Shown: positions 11,701 through 25,200 of the stretch, one piece after another
Layout of the letters: the number at the start of each line of letters is the position of its first letter
Numbering within the stretch: the first letter of the stretch is position 1
From: Vanilla planifolia
Lineage: Eukaryota; Streptophyta; Magnoliopsida; Asparagales; Orchidaceae
Reading direction: 5' to 3'
NCBI GenBank assembly: GCA_023846275.1
Contig: CM043868.1
Span: 19,873,755 to 19,937,754, forward strand
DNA length: 64,000 nucleotides
Notes under the pieces: generated by a model
Databases searched by the model: none
What the model saw: the letters and a program-made list of their open reading frames with translations, nothing else
Told to the model about the DNA's origin: nothing
Program-made: the position numbers and the translations under genes

Positions 11701-12259
11701 CTCCTCCGCTTCCGCTTATGGTATTTTCTGCGCAACATCTATCCCCCCGGTCCCCAAGAGATACAACCACAATAAACTTATTTGGCACAAAAGAATTCCG
11801 TCAAAAGTCTCCATATTGGTGTGGAGAGTACTCAACAACGCACTACCATTACCACACAGAATACAGTCTATTGGCATCTCTCTCGCTCCAAAGTGCCCCT
11901 CTTGTCCTCAGATTGATACCTTGGAGCACATCTTCTGGCATTGTTCGATCACCAAACCTACATGGACTTGGTTTGAATGTCGCCTCGACATTGACATTAA
12001 GTGGCCATCTCTTCCCCAGATTTTCAGTTGGTGGTCCCACAAATCAATTATCAACTCCTTAGCCTTCTCAATCCCAGCATCAATATGCTGGATGGCCTGG
12101 AAAAATTGGAATTCAGCAACCCAAGATGGTAAAGGGGCTACTCCTGATCGCTTCTTATGGGCTACTCAAAAGTTCATAGCCAATCTCTATTTACTTAGAC
12201 CGTCTGGTCAACTGTTCAGTGCAGAAATTATCTCCCTTACTAAACTGGGGCTCATGTAG
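8749..12259 (+). pseudogene. LINE-A ORF2: endonuclease / reverse transcriptase, one frameshift
   Basis: The first part (8749-10488) starts MINVLSWNIRG and keeps the endonuclease residues N8, E37, GDFN (135-138) and SDHAP (from S220). It then enters the reverse transcriptase with FRPISLCKVVGKLLSKLLAS and AEQTAFIKGRSITDN. Between about 10465 and 10486 the frame moves by +1. The rest continues to 12259 with LKLDFKAAFDNIGW, GVRQGDPLSPALF, the catalytic FADD box (10808-10819), the YLGCWLDV block and a Cys/His zinc-binding C-terminus (CPSCPQIDTLEHIFWHC). In the family this enzyme nicks the target and primes reverse transcription from the nick. Apart from the shift (probably one inserted base) all diagnostic residues are present, so the copy decayed recently. 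Confidence 0.92.
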
Positions 12260-12344
12260 TTCTTAGCTCCTTGTAGCTTGGAAAACTCTTGTACCTTTTG
12301 CCTTATTAATAAATCTACTTACTTAAAAAAAAAAAAAGAAAAAA

Positions 12345-12357
12345 AAGAATACAAAAT
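12345..12357 (+). repeat. Target-site duplication, right copy (LINE-A)
   Basis: AAGAATACAAAAT directly after the A-rich tail, identical to 7089-7101. Confidence 0.9.
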
Positions 12358-13270
12358 ATTAAATAAATAAACAGTTTCTAGAGAATATCTTTTAACTATT
12401 ATTTGATAATCTCAACCAAAATCTTATCCTTTAAACGAAAAAGCAAACATCACACAATACATCAAGTATCAAACCGTGTGCATATTATGTTAAACAATTT
12501 TTTTATCCAAAATAAAGTTAAATTTTTACATAAAAAAATGCTAATTAAAACACTATAAGTATTAATTAAATATAGAAAAGTTGTATAGATGATCTACTTT
12601 TGTTTTGTTATTGTAATGGTCACGTGTTAGAGCTTTTTTCTTATTTTAGCTGCTTCCTTGTGGCTCTTTCAAGCTTCTTCTCTTTCCCATTTGTTTCCGC
12701 CCATAAGGTTTACCCTACTCCCTTTGCTGGAGAATTCCGTTAAACAAATCTGAAAATAATTAAATCTTTAATTAAAATCGTATAAAGTTTGATATTTCTT
12801 AAATTTTTTAAAATAATTTTAAATATATATATATATATAATTTTTATACCATTTAGTATTTTTAATATATATATAGCTTTGATCTCTAATTTTATGTTCA
12901 AGATAAGTTTGAAAATAAAAAATTGATATCATTAAATTCTTAATCAAGTATATTTTAATATTTGGAATTCATTTTCTTTTCAAGAATTATGACCTTTTTT
13001 TTTACAAATGTCATAAATTTTATTAAATTGAATAAATCTCTAAGATTGATAATATTTATTAAAGTTTTAATTTGATAAATTTGCATGTCTTTGAATATGT
13101 TTATACTTTTTTGTTCCTTCTTGTATAGAGTTCAAACACCTAAAGCTTATTAAATTTATTAAATTATGTGATATCTATATTAAAATTTTACTATGATCAT
13201 ACAAATTATTTTTCATGCCTTTATAAAATATTACAATAAGATAATCACATCAATTCAGAGAGTATTTTTA
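12358..13270. other. AT-rich intergenic spacer
   Basis: Very AT-rich, with short (AT) runs near 12820-12840. A less AT-rich patch at about 12620-12740 shows no gene structure I can read. Confidence 0.6.
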
Positions 13271-13478
13271 GGCATTATATAACAATTTTGTTCCAAAAAT
13301 TACTTTATAATGTTATGATATTATATAAAGATTATTTAAGATAATCATTATATAACATAAGAAACATTAGCCCATTAGCATGAAAGATATTATACAACAT
13401 TTGCCTTTAAATAATTTTTGTATAATATCATAAAATTATATAATGGTTTTTTGGAAAAAAAAATTATTGTATAATGTC
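13271..13478. mobile_element. MITE-like hairpin element with ~70-bp terminal inverted repeats
   Basis: The left arm begins GGCATTATATAAC and the right arm, read on the other strand, begins GACATTATACAAT. They stay alignable over about 70 bases (shared landmarks TTCCAAAAA, TATGATATTATA, ATTATTTAA), leaving a loop of about 70 bases. The total is 208 bp with no coding capacity. This is the layout of a miniature inverted-repeat transposable element or foldback element. No convincing target duplication flanks it, so the superfamily is open. Confidence 0.6.
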
Positions 13479-16400
13479 TTGAGAATAATGCATACAAATT
13501 ATACAAGTATTGTAATTAAGGCAATTGCTTTTTAAAAAGTCATATTTTTTTAAAAAATAATTTTAAAATAATTTTATTTTCAACTAGTTTAAAATATGAA
13601 TTAAATAATACCTAATTTTTCTTAATATACTAAATATATCTCATTTATTTATAAACAATTACACAAATACATATGCACATATAAATTACACAATATTGTA
13701 ATCAATATTAATATATTTGTATTTGAAATCTCTTAGAATCAAATACGAGTGTAGCTAGCATTAAGAGTAAACTCAAGTATAGACATATTTTTCTTACTAC
13801 AAAATACTTAACAAGATTAACATATTGTTAACATCATGTAACAATGTTAGGTAAATTATGTCATAAAAAACCAATCTCAAGCTATTAGACACGATCAAAG
13901 ATTTCAAACATGTCTCATAAATTTGAATGTAATAAAAAAATAATGTAATATCATAAATACTCTCAACAAAATATATATGCTAATCATAAAACCTATATAA
14001 CAAAGAGAATGCAACTCACATCAATTGCAACAAAATAATTTAATCAAAACATCACTTATTATAACACATAATACATTATTCAAAGAAATTTAATAAATGC
14101 AACAAGTAATTGAAAATAAAGTTTTTTTATGGTGGGATACAAGATATGATCAAGAACATATATAGTCTAATATGTGTACTATATATAAAATCAATAAACC
14201 ACCTATTAAAAAGATGAAATAATAAGAAAATAATAATTTTGTTACATAAAATAAATCATAAATAAAATAAATTTTATCTTACTATCAATATACATAAAAA
14301 GTATATTTATAAGAATCAAGACATAATTATTATAAAATAATAATAAACTTGAATTTTTAAAATTTTAAAATATAAAAAAATATTACAAAAAATTAGTTAA
14401 ATTTTAGTTTTATTCATGCAACTTTTATTTTAATTTTTAAATTTTTTTTCTAATTTATTTTGAAACCTATTTTAAATTTAAAAATCATTTAGAGATGAAG
14501 CCTAAGTAAGTTGGGAATGCTACTTAGTCATTTCTCCCCTTCATTCATGCTGCTTATGTTTTCACTGTAGCTTACCAAGATTGATCACCTCTAACATTTC
14601 TCTTAAATGTTAGATCTATTTTTAATCAACTTTGCTTAATTTGGCCATGAGACAAGTATACAAAAAAAATTAAATAGTATGATTAAAAGGTTTTTGTATT
14701 GAGTTTAAATCATTTTTTTAACTTTTAAAAATATTAAATCATTATAAATATATGATAGTTTTTTAAAAAAAAAATATATAAACCTTATAAATTTTATGAA
14801 AGACTTTTATGGTACATATCACTTGATAAAAATGGTCGTTCCAAAACAACCATAACATGCTGAAGTTCAAATTCTATTTATCCTCAAGATAACAATGGGC
14901 CAAAATCGAGCTTGCTATCAACACAGCATGTGATTGGTGGCGCTGCATGAAAATGAGTTTGGGCCCACGTAGCAATTTGTTCAGTGCCATGTGGTTGCAG
15001 AATTAATATACAATTCTCAGCACATGCAGAATCTGACTCCACTGAATTAATTGGCCATTTTTATGTCATAAATTCCAATTAAATGTTCCGTCATATTTAT
15101 GTCGACGAGACAGCGATCTCCCATAACGATCGGAAATCCACGTCATGCAGGAGCAATACAGGCCAACCAAAGCCGCGTTTGCCGAGTTTTTTTATTATTA
15201 TAAAAATATTTTTCAATTTTGTAAAATTCCCAAAATAAAAAAATAGTTACAACTCGTTATTACGTTACTAAAAATTTATTTATAAAAACAATTGCTAATA
15301 TGCATAGAAAATTATTGTTTTTATAAGAATTATTTGGCCATTTTTATAGGGATCTGTATTTAAATAGTTAAGTGAAAATTAATCTTTGATCAAAATTATT
15401 TGTTAAAAATAAAATTTTTTCAAAATTCAGTTTGAAATATCTGTTTTATTTGAAGATCACGTGTCAAACTTGTTTTTTTAATTTTCTTTCATACTTATTT
15501 CTAACGAATATTGTGTTCAAAATTTTATTTTTATTTATATAAATATTTTTTTATAACAAATAAAAGAATAATGAAAAACAAGCAGAACATTTTAGGACAG
15601 GTTTTTTTTTTATTTTAAAAATATCAAAGGTTTATCTGATCAGTTTTTATATATTTTTTATTTCTTAGATTTTTTTAACACCTTTTTTTAATGATAAAAA
15701 CCGTCATGACACAAAGTGGCGGTGCGCTCGCAACCAGGTGGGAACGATGTCCATTCAGATCCTTTTCTTGGTGGGTAAGGAAACAGCCTGTATTGGTCTC
15801 TTCTGCCTATAAAGTTTGCAGAGAAGTGACATAAATAAAAAACTTTAAAATATATTTTAAAAAGTATTAATAATATATTCAATAAAAAATCATACTAAAA
15901 ATTACAATCAATTTGTTAAAAAAAAAACCTTTATTATGGATCACGACATTAATACTCTTCCTCTGTAATTAATTTGGAAGGATGTTAAAGTGCCACGAAT
16001 TACTTTAATAGATCAATTAGGTTTGTAGCATTTATTTACGTCAAAGGACCAAGGATTTGCTTAAGACATTATTTCAAAAACAAAGTTCACAAAAACACTT
16101 GTTTCGATAAAGAAAAATAGAATTTAAGAAATGCAATTAGCTCTATGATTTTAATTAAGTTTTAATTATTTTTTTTAAATACCTAAACCAAAACAGCCAT
16201 GATGAAAGCAAATGCTTTGGCAATTGGAAACACATGAAACGACAGAAACGCTTGCTTTGAATGGGGAAAGAAAAATTGAATAGGCATTTGTGTGGTTTCG
16301 ATAATAGAAAGAGAAAGGAAACAAAGAGGGAGCTCAAATAATTTTAGAAAATATTATAAAAAGGATCCAGAACTATTTAAAGGATTATTGAAAGAAACTT

Positions 16401-16678
16401 AAGAATGACGTAAGAGTAAAGAAGAAAAAGATTTGTAGTAGCAATCTTGAGAAAAATTTATATTAAAATTCATGTTACAGTAAGATGAGAGAGAAAGAAC
16501 TATAGTAGTTGAGCAAAGTGAGAAAGAGAAAGAAAATAATCAAGTATATTAAGAAAATTTTACAAGAAATAATTAATCTTCTCAGTGTGATTATTAATAA
16601 AAAAATAAGAAAAGTGATCTATGAATTTTAACGTATCTTTCTTGATAAATGTACACTAGCTACTTATTATCTGATAAT
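13479..16678. other. AT-rich spacer with two GC-richer patches
   Basis: Mostly featureless AT-rich DNA. Two patches stand out, 14885-15180 (several ACGT cores, for example CCCACGTAG and CCACGTCATG) and 15700-15830. Neither shows a reading frame, splice structure or RNA fold that I can recognise. Confidence 0.5.
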
Positions 16679-16830
16679 TTTTATTAATATGACTCACTAA
16701 TTACTAGTCACATTATCATAATAATTTTCAATCATGTGATTCACTAGTCATTAACCAATATGTTAGTGACAATTCTTAATCATGTAATCTACTAGTTGAT
16801 GTATTGATTGCTAGGCATTTGCAATTTTTT
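16679..16830. repeat. Degenerate short tandem repeat, about three ~50-60-bp units
   Basis: Successive variants of a unit containing ATGTGATTCACTAGTCATTA (also ATATGACTCACTAATTACTA and CATGTAATCTACTAGTTGAT) follow one another. The units are diverged and the borders are approximate. Confidence 0.4.
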
Positions 16831-18664
16831 ATTTTACATAGTAACATGTCTTTTCTTATGTTTTGAATATTATAATCTTATAATATTTGTGTCATTAAAT
16901 TTTTCAACTTGACATACAATTAATTTTATACAAGTGATAAGCAATTAAAGTTAATAAATGTTTTAACCAAAATATTATCATATTTATGCATTTCATAATT
17001 ATGTTAGATATCAAATCTATGATATAATTTAGACATCATTTATTTTGTTAAACTAGTATATTATTTATATAAGCAGCACATCAATCAACATAAGGTAAAC
17101 ATATAAGTTGTATATTATATGTTATACTCTCATTCTTATGACTATTTACTGCATAGTTTAATCTATTATAGCATAGCAACAATATATCAAAGTAGCATAA
17201 TTATTGTGCAAAAATACTTACATTACTTTGCATTTGTCACTTAGTATTGCATCAAATATAAACATATAAAAACGAACTGGTTGCCTATCTCAAGGTTGTT
17301 ATTCTTTTTCTTTTTTTTTATTTTCCTTGGCTGATTCTTAGTACTCTTTAGTTATGTTTTGCTCTTTGAGTTTAACCTATTAGGTGGCAACAAGCTTTAT
17401 TTTTATAAAGAAATTATGTTTTCTTATACTTAGATCAGTAAGATATAAAGAATATCAATTTAGGGTTTTCTAGAAGTTTATCGAACAACTTTGTTGATAT
17501 TTCAAAATTTTCTCAACTCAATTTTCTTTTATTATCTTTCTCTTTCTCTCTCCTTGGGTTTGATTATTCTAGAGACCTATTTTTTTTTCAATTTCATTGA
17601 TTTACTCTTCTAATCAACATAATAATGGTATAAAACATGATTAGGGTTTATGAATAGTATTTTTTGTTAAAAAAAGGAGATCAAAATTTTAAATTGCAAA
17701 AATCTCATTTTTTAAGTTCAAGGAAATTCAAAAAATTCTCTTGTCAATGCCACCATCAGGCTTTGCCATAGTTGAACTTTCTTTCTTCTCAATGATCTTG
17801 TTGGAAATCAAAGACAAGGTGGTCATTGTTACTTGTGAGAGGGAAGACTAGGTTTTGGTCAATTTCATAATAGAAAAAACTAAGTGTGAGATAGGAAAAG
17901 GAGGGTTATGTCCTAAAAATCTCAAAATTAAAGATTTTTGTATTATTAATTTTAATTAATTATTTATTTATACATCATTCATTATTAAATTCTAACAATT
18001 CATAATAATTTTAAATGAATTTTGATAATGACAAAATAAGTGTCATAAAATTATTTCAATAAACTCTACCTAATAATATATTTATTTTTATATTTTAGAA
18101 TATTTTATTTTTTTGATAATTTCTTATATTTTATAAGACAACTCACTTATTTAGATATTTCATCTCTTTTTATTTTAAATGAAAGAAGAATGCCATAATT
18201 GTTATATCAAATCAATTGAAGTTTTATGAAAGAGAATCTTATAAAATAAACAAACTTAGCATACAAAATTAAGAAATAGATAAACTAAGGATGAAAATCT
18301 AGAGTTTGACATGTTTATGATTAAATTTAAGGAAAATGCTAACTTATTGTGGAACAATTTATTAAAATAAACAACTTAAGTATGTGAGCATGAATAGACA
18401 TAATAATAAGAATACAAACCTTATTTATTATAGATTCCATATTACATGATTTTTATATGCATTTTACTACTTAAAAGAATAATTTCAAAGAAATTTAGAA
18501 AAAAATACATAATTAGAACAATTCTAAAAATAGTCATAATGTATGATACATTAAAGCTAATGTATGATACATAAGATTTAAAAGACTTAAAATGAACTAA
18601 GAGAATAATGTACAATACATCATTTTTGACATACATTTTGTAAGTGTAACTCTGATGACCTAAA
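16831..18664. other. AT-rich intergenic spacer
   Basis: No recognised gene or repeat. A pyrimidine-rich patch lies at about 17520-17560. Confidence 0.5.
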
Positions 18665-19225
18665 AAAGATGGGGAATGATCATCGAGTGATATCCTTTGA
18701 AATGAATCACTAGACAAGGAGCTACTCTTGATAAGACTTCTAGATAGAGAAGTGAAAGAATACATTATCTCATATTTGTTATTAAGGGATTAATCTTAAT
18801 ATTTACATAAGATATTATAATCTTAAGATGTTAAGATATTTTTTAAGGATAAAACCCACTTGAGTCAATATGGGATGACTCAATGAGATAATATCATAAT
18901 ATAATAAATCTAAGTCGTCATATTTGATATAAGAATAATATCCTCTATTAGTCCCATGTGATTCAAAGATAAATCAAATAAAAGTTGGACTTAAAATACT
19001 TAAGACTAAAGAGGATAAGAAGTGATCACGAGGTGATAATTTAAGAGATGAATCATTGGACAAAAAGTAACTCCTAATAAGACTTCTAATTAGAGGGGCG
19101 TAGAAATGGGTCATCTTGTATTGGTTACTGAATAATTAATCTTGATATCTATATGAGTTGTCATACTTTTAAGATATTGATATATTTTTTAATGATACAA
19201 TCCACTTAAGTCAATATGAAAGACA
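18665..19225. repeat. Diverged tandem duplication, ~350-bp offset
   Basis: Copy A (about 18665-18885) and copy B (about 19012-19225) share the same order of blocks: a GATCA-CGAGTGATA block, AATGAATCACTAGACAA (GATGAATCATTGGACAA in B), ATAAGACTTCTA, TTAATCTTAATAT (TTAATCTTGATAT in B), and CCACTTGAGTCAATATG (CCACTTAAGTCAATATG in B). Related sequence recurs near 28260-28400. No coding capacity. Confidence 0.6.
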
Positions 19226-19990
19226 ATTCATTGGCATAGTGAGATCGAGATTATGATAGCTCACATAATTAGACTCTCATATCATCTTAAAGTTTGTTTT
19301 ATATATTAAAGATAAGTGTTATAAATCTAGAATTTCAAAATATATTGAGTTATGAGCATCTCAAAAAGCATTCTAAAATACCAATAGCTAAATTTTATAT
19401 TTAAACACATCATTATGAGGTCTTATTACAAGAAATCTATTGGTATATGATTTGAAATTTTTAGAAATGAATTGAATATTCTTAAAATTTATAAAGAAAA
19501 TTTTAATAAAAAAGGCTATTAAGAAGTAAGGTTAAACTCCAAAAAATATATTGCTTGTGTTGAGCCCTCTCTCACATGGATAAATTAACTCTTCATGCAT
19601 GCTAACCTCTCATCTTTCTCGATTTGTGTTTATTGGATTTCAATTGTAACTTGCAATGCTACTAAATGTTCCAATTTCTGGGAAACAAAGGCATTATTTA
19701 GTGAGAATTTTGTTGTTAAAGAGTTCTATTGAAAGATAGTTATTTTTACTTTTTTGATCTTTTGACCATTATAAAAGCACTGCATTTTATATTTATAGTG
19801 AGCATAGATTGTTTTGGGCAATAATCTCGTATTATTTTTCTAACATTTCATCCAAATTAAATTTATATTAAAAATTTATCATAAAAAAGCACAACACTTC
19901 ATTTTCTTCTCCTTTTTTTTGCACAAAATGGAATTCATTCACTCATTACCTTCTTTCTTGTCACCATGGATGAGGTACAAATATGTTTAA
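19226..19990. other. AT-rich intergenic spacer
   Basis: Nothing recognised. Confidence 0.5.
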
Positions 19991-20095
19991 CAATGTACTT
20001 AAATGTTGTAACTAAATCTAACTATAACATCACATGTACCATACAATTACTTAAATGTTGTAAATAAATCTAATTATAACATCACATGTATCATA
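19991..20095 (+). repeat. Tandem duplication of a ~53-bp unit
   Basis: Two adjacent copies share ACTTAAATGTTGTAA, TAAATCTAA and TATAACATCACATGTA with few differences. They are much closer to each other than the other repeats here, so this is a recent local duplication. Confidence 0.7.
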
Positions 20096-22075
20096 GAATT
20101 GGAACATTATATCATTGAAGCACATGACTTAGGCAACACGAGGAAGCATGGTTTATGTTGCTTACCAATAACATCATTGTTAATTATTCTCTAAATGCAC
20201 TTTTGTTAACATTTTTTAAATACCATAGCAATTGTTTAAACTAACATTTATTTTTGTATTACTACTATATTACCATTTTATCAACTAGTCTATGAAGAAG
20301 ACAATTCTAATATCTAACATCATATTGGCTAAATCATTTGGTTCTAATATACTGACAAAGGACTTTTCAATAGTTGAAATAGTGTTCTAAGTTAGAATTT
20401 TACCATTGAAAAAATGAGTTTTTTGTTGGTAACATATCAATGGTTGACTTAAGGCTTATGCATGTCCTCTAATTTTCATTTTTCCATTTCTTCTTCCTCT
20501 TTTTAGTTTATGAACTTCTCACCATCACCTTATAGTCCCATCACCTTGCCACTCTCATTCATTATCCAAGGTTTTTAGATTTGGGAGCATTCGGTCTCAA
20601 ATGCCATCATGCCTCTTTTCCTCTTCAATTAGGCACCATCTTCTTACTACACACAACATAGTTTTGTTTATGTGCACCATTTTTATATTTTTATTTTTAT
20701 TATTAAAATTATTAATACTATCATTGTTATCATCATTATTATTAGTTTTAGTAAGAAATTTGTCTTTAAATGTTAGTTATGGATTCTTTTCTTTAATCTA
20801 TTTAAGTTAAATATTTTTTATAATTTTATTATCAATTAAGAGCTAAGAAGATTTTGTAAAGTGCATGAATGCCCAAAAGATCCTTGGATGAAGGCTTATG
20901 ATGACCGTTATCTTTATTTAAATCTTATTGGGATTTATCTTCATTGTCATTATCGACTCCTCGCTCTTTGATTATTGTTAATGATCCTAATGCCCCACCA
21001 CCCCTCTCATTAGTTGTTTTCACTCAAGCTTTATGACCACTGCCTCCCAAAACTTCAACTAGCCACCACTATCATAGCCATGTCTACTCCCCAAAGTGAG
21101 CCCACCACCTCTACCATATTCAAAGTTTGTCATTTTCAGTGAACTCCTTCATGAGTACCTCGTCATCTAATCAAATTTGGGCCAACCCTTAGATCCTTCA
21201 TGGAAGCTACCACCATGACCATGCCAACAGATATATCTTTAATTGTAGCTCTTCTTATTGCCTCCACCTCCAATGAGATGCCACCACTCTACTCAAGGCC
21301 ACTTTGAGAACTTGGGGTACCTTGCATACAAAATGGTTTCTTCTTACAATCTTTTGTTGCTCTTAGAACCTTAACAAACTCCTCTCACTACTATTAGCTT
21401 AGCAAGTACCCTATTGTCCTTGATCTTACCTCTCGTTGAGCCTAATAGAATGGCTTTCCCAAGTGCTCCCCAGAATACTTATCATCATTGCCATTGTCCA
21501 TGTGTGATCCTGTCACTTGCATCCGCCATCTCCTACGTGTTCCTTACACAAATTCATCTTTGTTTGGTGTCAAATTTAGAGTTGGATTTATCCGTAACCC
21601 TACCTTCATTAATATCACATTTTTTAATAACTATATTGGGGTTAGCCATATATCATATATATTTGATGGTATAGGTGTGTTTCAAGACACTATTGAATCA
21701 ACTCTATGTATATGCCTACCTACATAGGTTTAGACCCAACACATGATGTGATGTAATTATTGAGCTAGAAGTTACATGATATATGACTTTTCTTCTTACT
21801 CAAATGTCAAAAACATTCTCATTTAGCCATGACATGGCATTGATGTATGTGGGGTTACATTACTTACATCTGAACAATTGAGCTCTTGCAATAAACAGTG
21901 GAAGCAAATGCATGTGATCTTAGAGCTCTGTTTCTAACAAAACTTATAAAAGAGCCTATAATAGTTATACAAGCAACAAGTTTAGACATAAATGAATTTG
22001 TGGTGGTGCTTATGCTCCTAAAAATATTGTATCAAGGCATCAATTGCCATCTAAGATGTTAAATGTTGTACACCT
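20096..22075. other. Spacer with a less AT-rich, possibly once-coding island (about 20500-21730)
   Basis: The stretch 20500-21730 is less AT-rich than its flanks and has short open frames interrupted by stops, for example around 21414-21727. No protein family is recognisable. It may be a decayed retrotransposon or gene fragment. Confidence 0.35.
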
Positions 22076-22265
22076 AAACAACCTTATTACAACTATGTTA
22101 GTATTTATGGTTATTATATTTAATATCATTACTTTATAATATTTATATACACATGTTACATAATATTAAATGTGATGTATCCAAACAACTTTATTACATT
22201 TATATTAACAATTATATTTATTAAATTTGTGATCATTACTTTACGATATTTATTTGTACATGTTG
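22076..22265 (+). repeat. Direct duplication of a ~82-bp segment
   Basis: 22076-22157 and 22184-22265 share AACAACCTTATTACA / AACAACTTTATTACA at the start, ATCATTACTTTA in the middle and ACATGTT at the end, with about 26 bases between copies. Confidence 0.55.
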
Positions 22266-25200
22266 TAGATTTTGGGCCCCAAGTTATTCTAGGACATATT
22301 TAATGGGTCAAACAGTGTATGTGTGTGATATCTTAGTCCTACTATGTTAAGATATTATCCCTTTGGTTTACTCAATCTTGGACTAAATAGGTTTTGTCTT
22401 TCACACAGAAGTCCTTCCTACTTGATCATCCATACCAACATTATTTTAACCTAAGAATACTTAACTATAGAGTTCTTATGAGATCTAAGATAAGTTTAGC
22501 TCAAAAAATCATAATATCTTATATAAAGAGTAAAAGTTTTCTTTTAGTTATTAATGTAAGATAATTCATCTTTATATTTTAAAAACCTTACATAAGAGTA
22601 ACACTTTGTTCAATGATTATTCTCTTATGATATCACTTGATGCTCATTCTCTATCTCCTAGCAAGTTGTGCTTAACTAGAGGGAATATTGTTCTTCTTAT
22701 ATTGTTTTATGCACTTATAGAATTACATTGGTTGATCTTAACCATCCTAATTGTTCATCATTGCATTCAATTGTCATCACCATATTGGCTAATCAAACCT
22801 AGTACAAATGTCATATGTAATTTATGTGGTCAACTGGGTACTTCTTAGTGAAGTTAAGACCACAACATTTAGTGGTTAGTATAAACTCTTTCGGTAGATG
22901 CTCAATCACATTGGGTGATTTTGTTACTATTTTGCAACTTGAGATATTATCTTTTGCTCAAAGTTTTCACCCACTATAGCTTTTTTAAATGCATGCATTT
23001 TGATTTTATTGAGGTTGATGAATTTATTTCTCATCTTTGACATTATTGTTTTTCCTTTGTGAAGGAATGAAAGCTTTCTACTTCTACTTCTTTGGGTTCT
23101 TAAAGAAGTTTATTTGCTAACATGTTGGATCCTTAGTTCTTGTATCGTTAATTTGATGATAACAAACTTATTTTATTATTTAACAAATATTTTTTTCTTA
23201 AATTTTTAAAATCATGTATCTAAAAATTAAATAGATAAATTAATTAAAGTATGATCTTAAACTTAAGAACTTTTTGACAATACATTGATATAAATTATAA
23301 CTGACACTAAAAGAAATATAAGGACAAGCATTAGTGTCATCTTAAAGCTCTCTATATTTTTATCGTGAATCTTGTATTGTAAGAGTTTGTCTTTACTAGT
23401 GTTCTGATAAGAGGGCATGATTGTTTCAATGAAGTCCAATTATTGGACTAAGAATAAATATAGATTTAGGATTATATCAATCCCTCTAAAAATTACTTAT
23501 ATTCTTTATTATTTGTATTCTCCCATATAAAGAGTTTTAAAAATAAATAATAATTTTTAAAATAAGTTCATAAGAACTTGTTAGGTTATATAAAGTATTT
23601 TTAATATATTATTTGTGTTTGTTTAAATTTATATAATTTATTTTCTCTTTTATGTAAATATCAAACTCTTATATTTCTTTAAACAAAAACTCATTGTCTT
23701 GAATTAATATCTAGTTAGCAAGTTCTTGATGACATCTAAAGTGTTGGAACATGAAGATTCATGTAGTGGATATCCAAAACTCTTTAGGTAACAACAAAGT
23801 AATTTTGTCATCCCTCCTCTCCAAAAAGGATAAATTAAGTTTGAAAATCCCTAAATCATTCTAAACAAAAAGCCATAACATTACCAAATAACTACTTCCC
23901 ACTATTTTATTAAAGCCAGATTTGTTTTTTTTTTTAATTTGAAAATAGTTATAAAACTTATTTCTTAATTTTTTTTTTCAAATATTTCTTTAAATTCGCT
24001 ATCAAATCGCAGTAATTAACTAGAACGTGAGAAAACGTGACGTCAAGAAATTCTTTTACGTGAAAAACAGCAAAAATATTAATGCTACAATGATAGCAAA
24101 ACAAAATAATGCAACACAGAAGGAGAAGACGCGCAGCTCATGCTTCGTGTCCGTCCGATTAAAATAAAGATCTGGAAAGCAAATTCTCACATTCCTTTTT
24201 CACCCACATCGCCACGTAGGAAACGTCGTCTTCTGCGCTGCCACATGAATTGTCCCCATCCTTCTTCTTATGAGTCAGACGCAGCCCATCCTTAGGTGAA
24301 ATGCGCAACAGATGCTCTTGTAGAATATTGACTGCAAAAGAGACTATACATTTTTTATCTTTAAAAAATAAACATAATATTCAGAATTTAATAAATAATA
24401 AATGAGATCATTTATTAAATCATAATCTTTATTTTATTCGAATCTTTTTTCTTAAGCGAAGAAGATAATGTTTTGAATGCATAAAAAAATATTTTTTATA
24501 ATCAAAAGGAGAAAATGATGAAGGAAAGTTTGCAAGTAATCAATCTTAAAGTCTCAAGGGATCGCCGGCGGCTACTAATCATTATAATGGAAAAGTAAGG
24601 TGATGTAACATATCATTAGGTAAGAAATATGTCTTTTCATTTGAAATATTTTCATTATATTGTAAATATTGAGTACGTTTAGATTAAAGTGCTTTCTTGC
24701 TTGATGCAGGTCTTTCAATGATTAAAATGTGTTTAATTGTGTTACCAAAGTATACTAAGAAAAAGGTCTTTTCAAATAAATTGTACCTTCAATAACTATT
24801 AAAGCATGCACAAAGTACACTATTAAATCCCTAAACAAATTGTGATATAAAATGTCAAAAAATATATACATTTTTTATTCAAAAAAATAGCACTTGTACA
24901 AACACTAACACTAGTACAATAGTACAACAATAAATTAATTAGTTTCATTTACCTAATAGTTTACAGTTTTTTTTGTGTAAAAAAACTTAAAAAAGCCACA
25001 TTTTATATCATTATGAAGATTTTTTAATTAATTTTTTCTTTTAAAGCATTGAAATTTGATTCTTAAAAAATTTTTATAACTTTTTTAAATTCTATTTTCT
25101 AAATTTTATCCCTTTTATATTAAACGATCTAATTGTGGATTGAAACATTTAATTAAATAAATCAGAGCATTTGATTTTCATATTGGTTCTTATAATATAA

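Larger units (their letters stand above)
7102..12344 (+). mobile_element. LINE-A: full-length L1-type non-LTR retrotransposon
   Basis: A 5.24-kb GC-rich element in AT-rich surroundings. It holds ORF1 (DUF4283 plus zinc knuckle), ORF2 (apurinic-type endonuclease, reverse transcriptase, RVT zinc-binding region), a short 3' UTR and an A-rich tail (from about 12325), and is framed by perfect 13-bp target-site duplications. No RNase H domain follows the zinc-binding region. The reading frames are damaged by only two apparent single-base shifts, one near the end of ORF1 and one inside the reverse transcriptase, and the duplications are perfect, so the insertion is recent. As it stands the copy cannot encode a continuous ORF2 protein. 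Confidence 0.95.
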
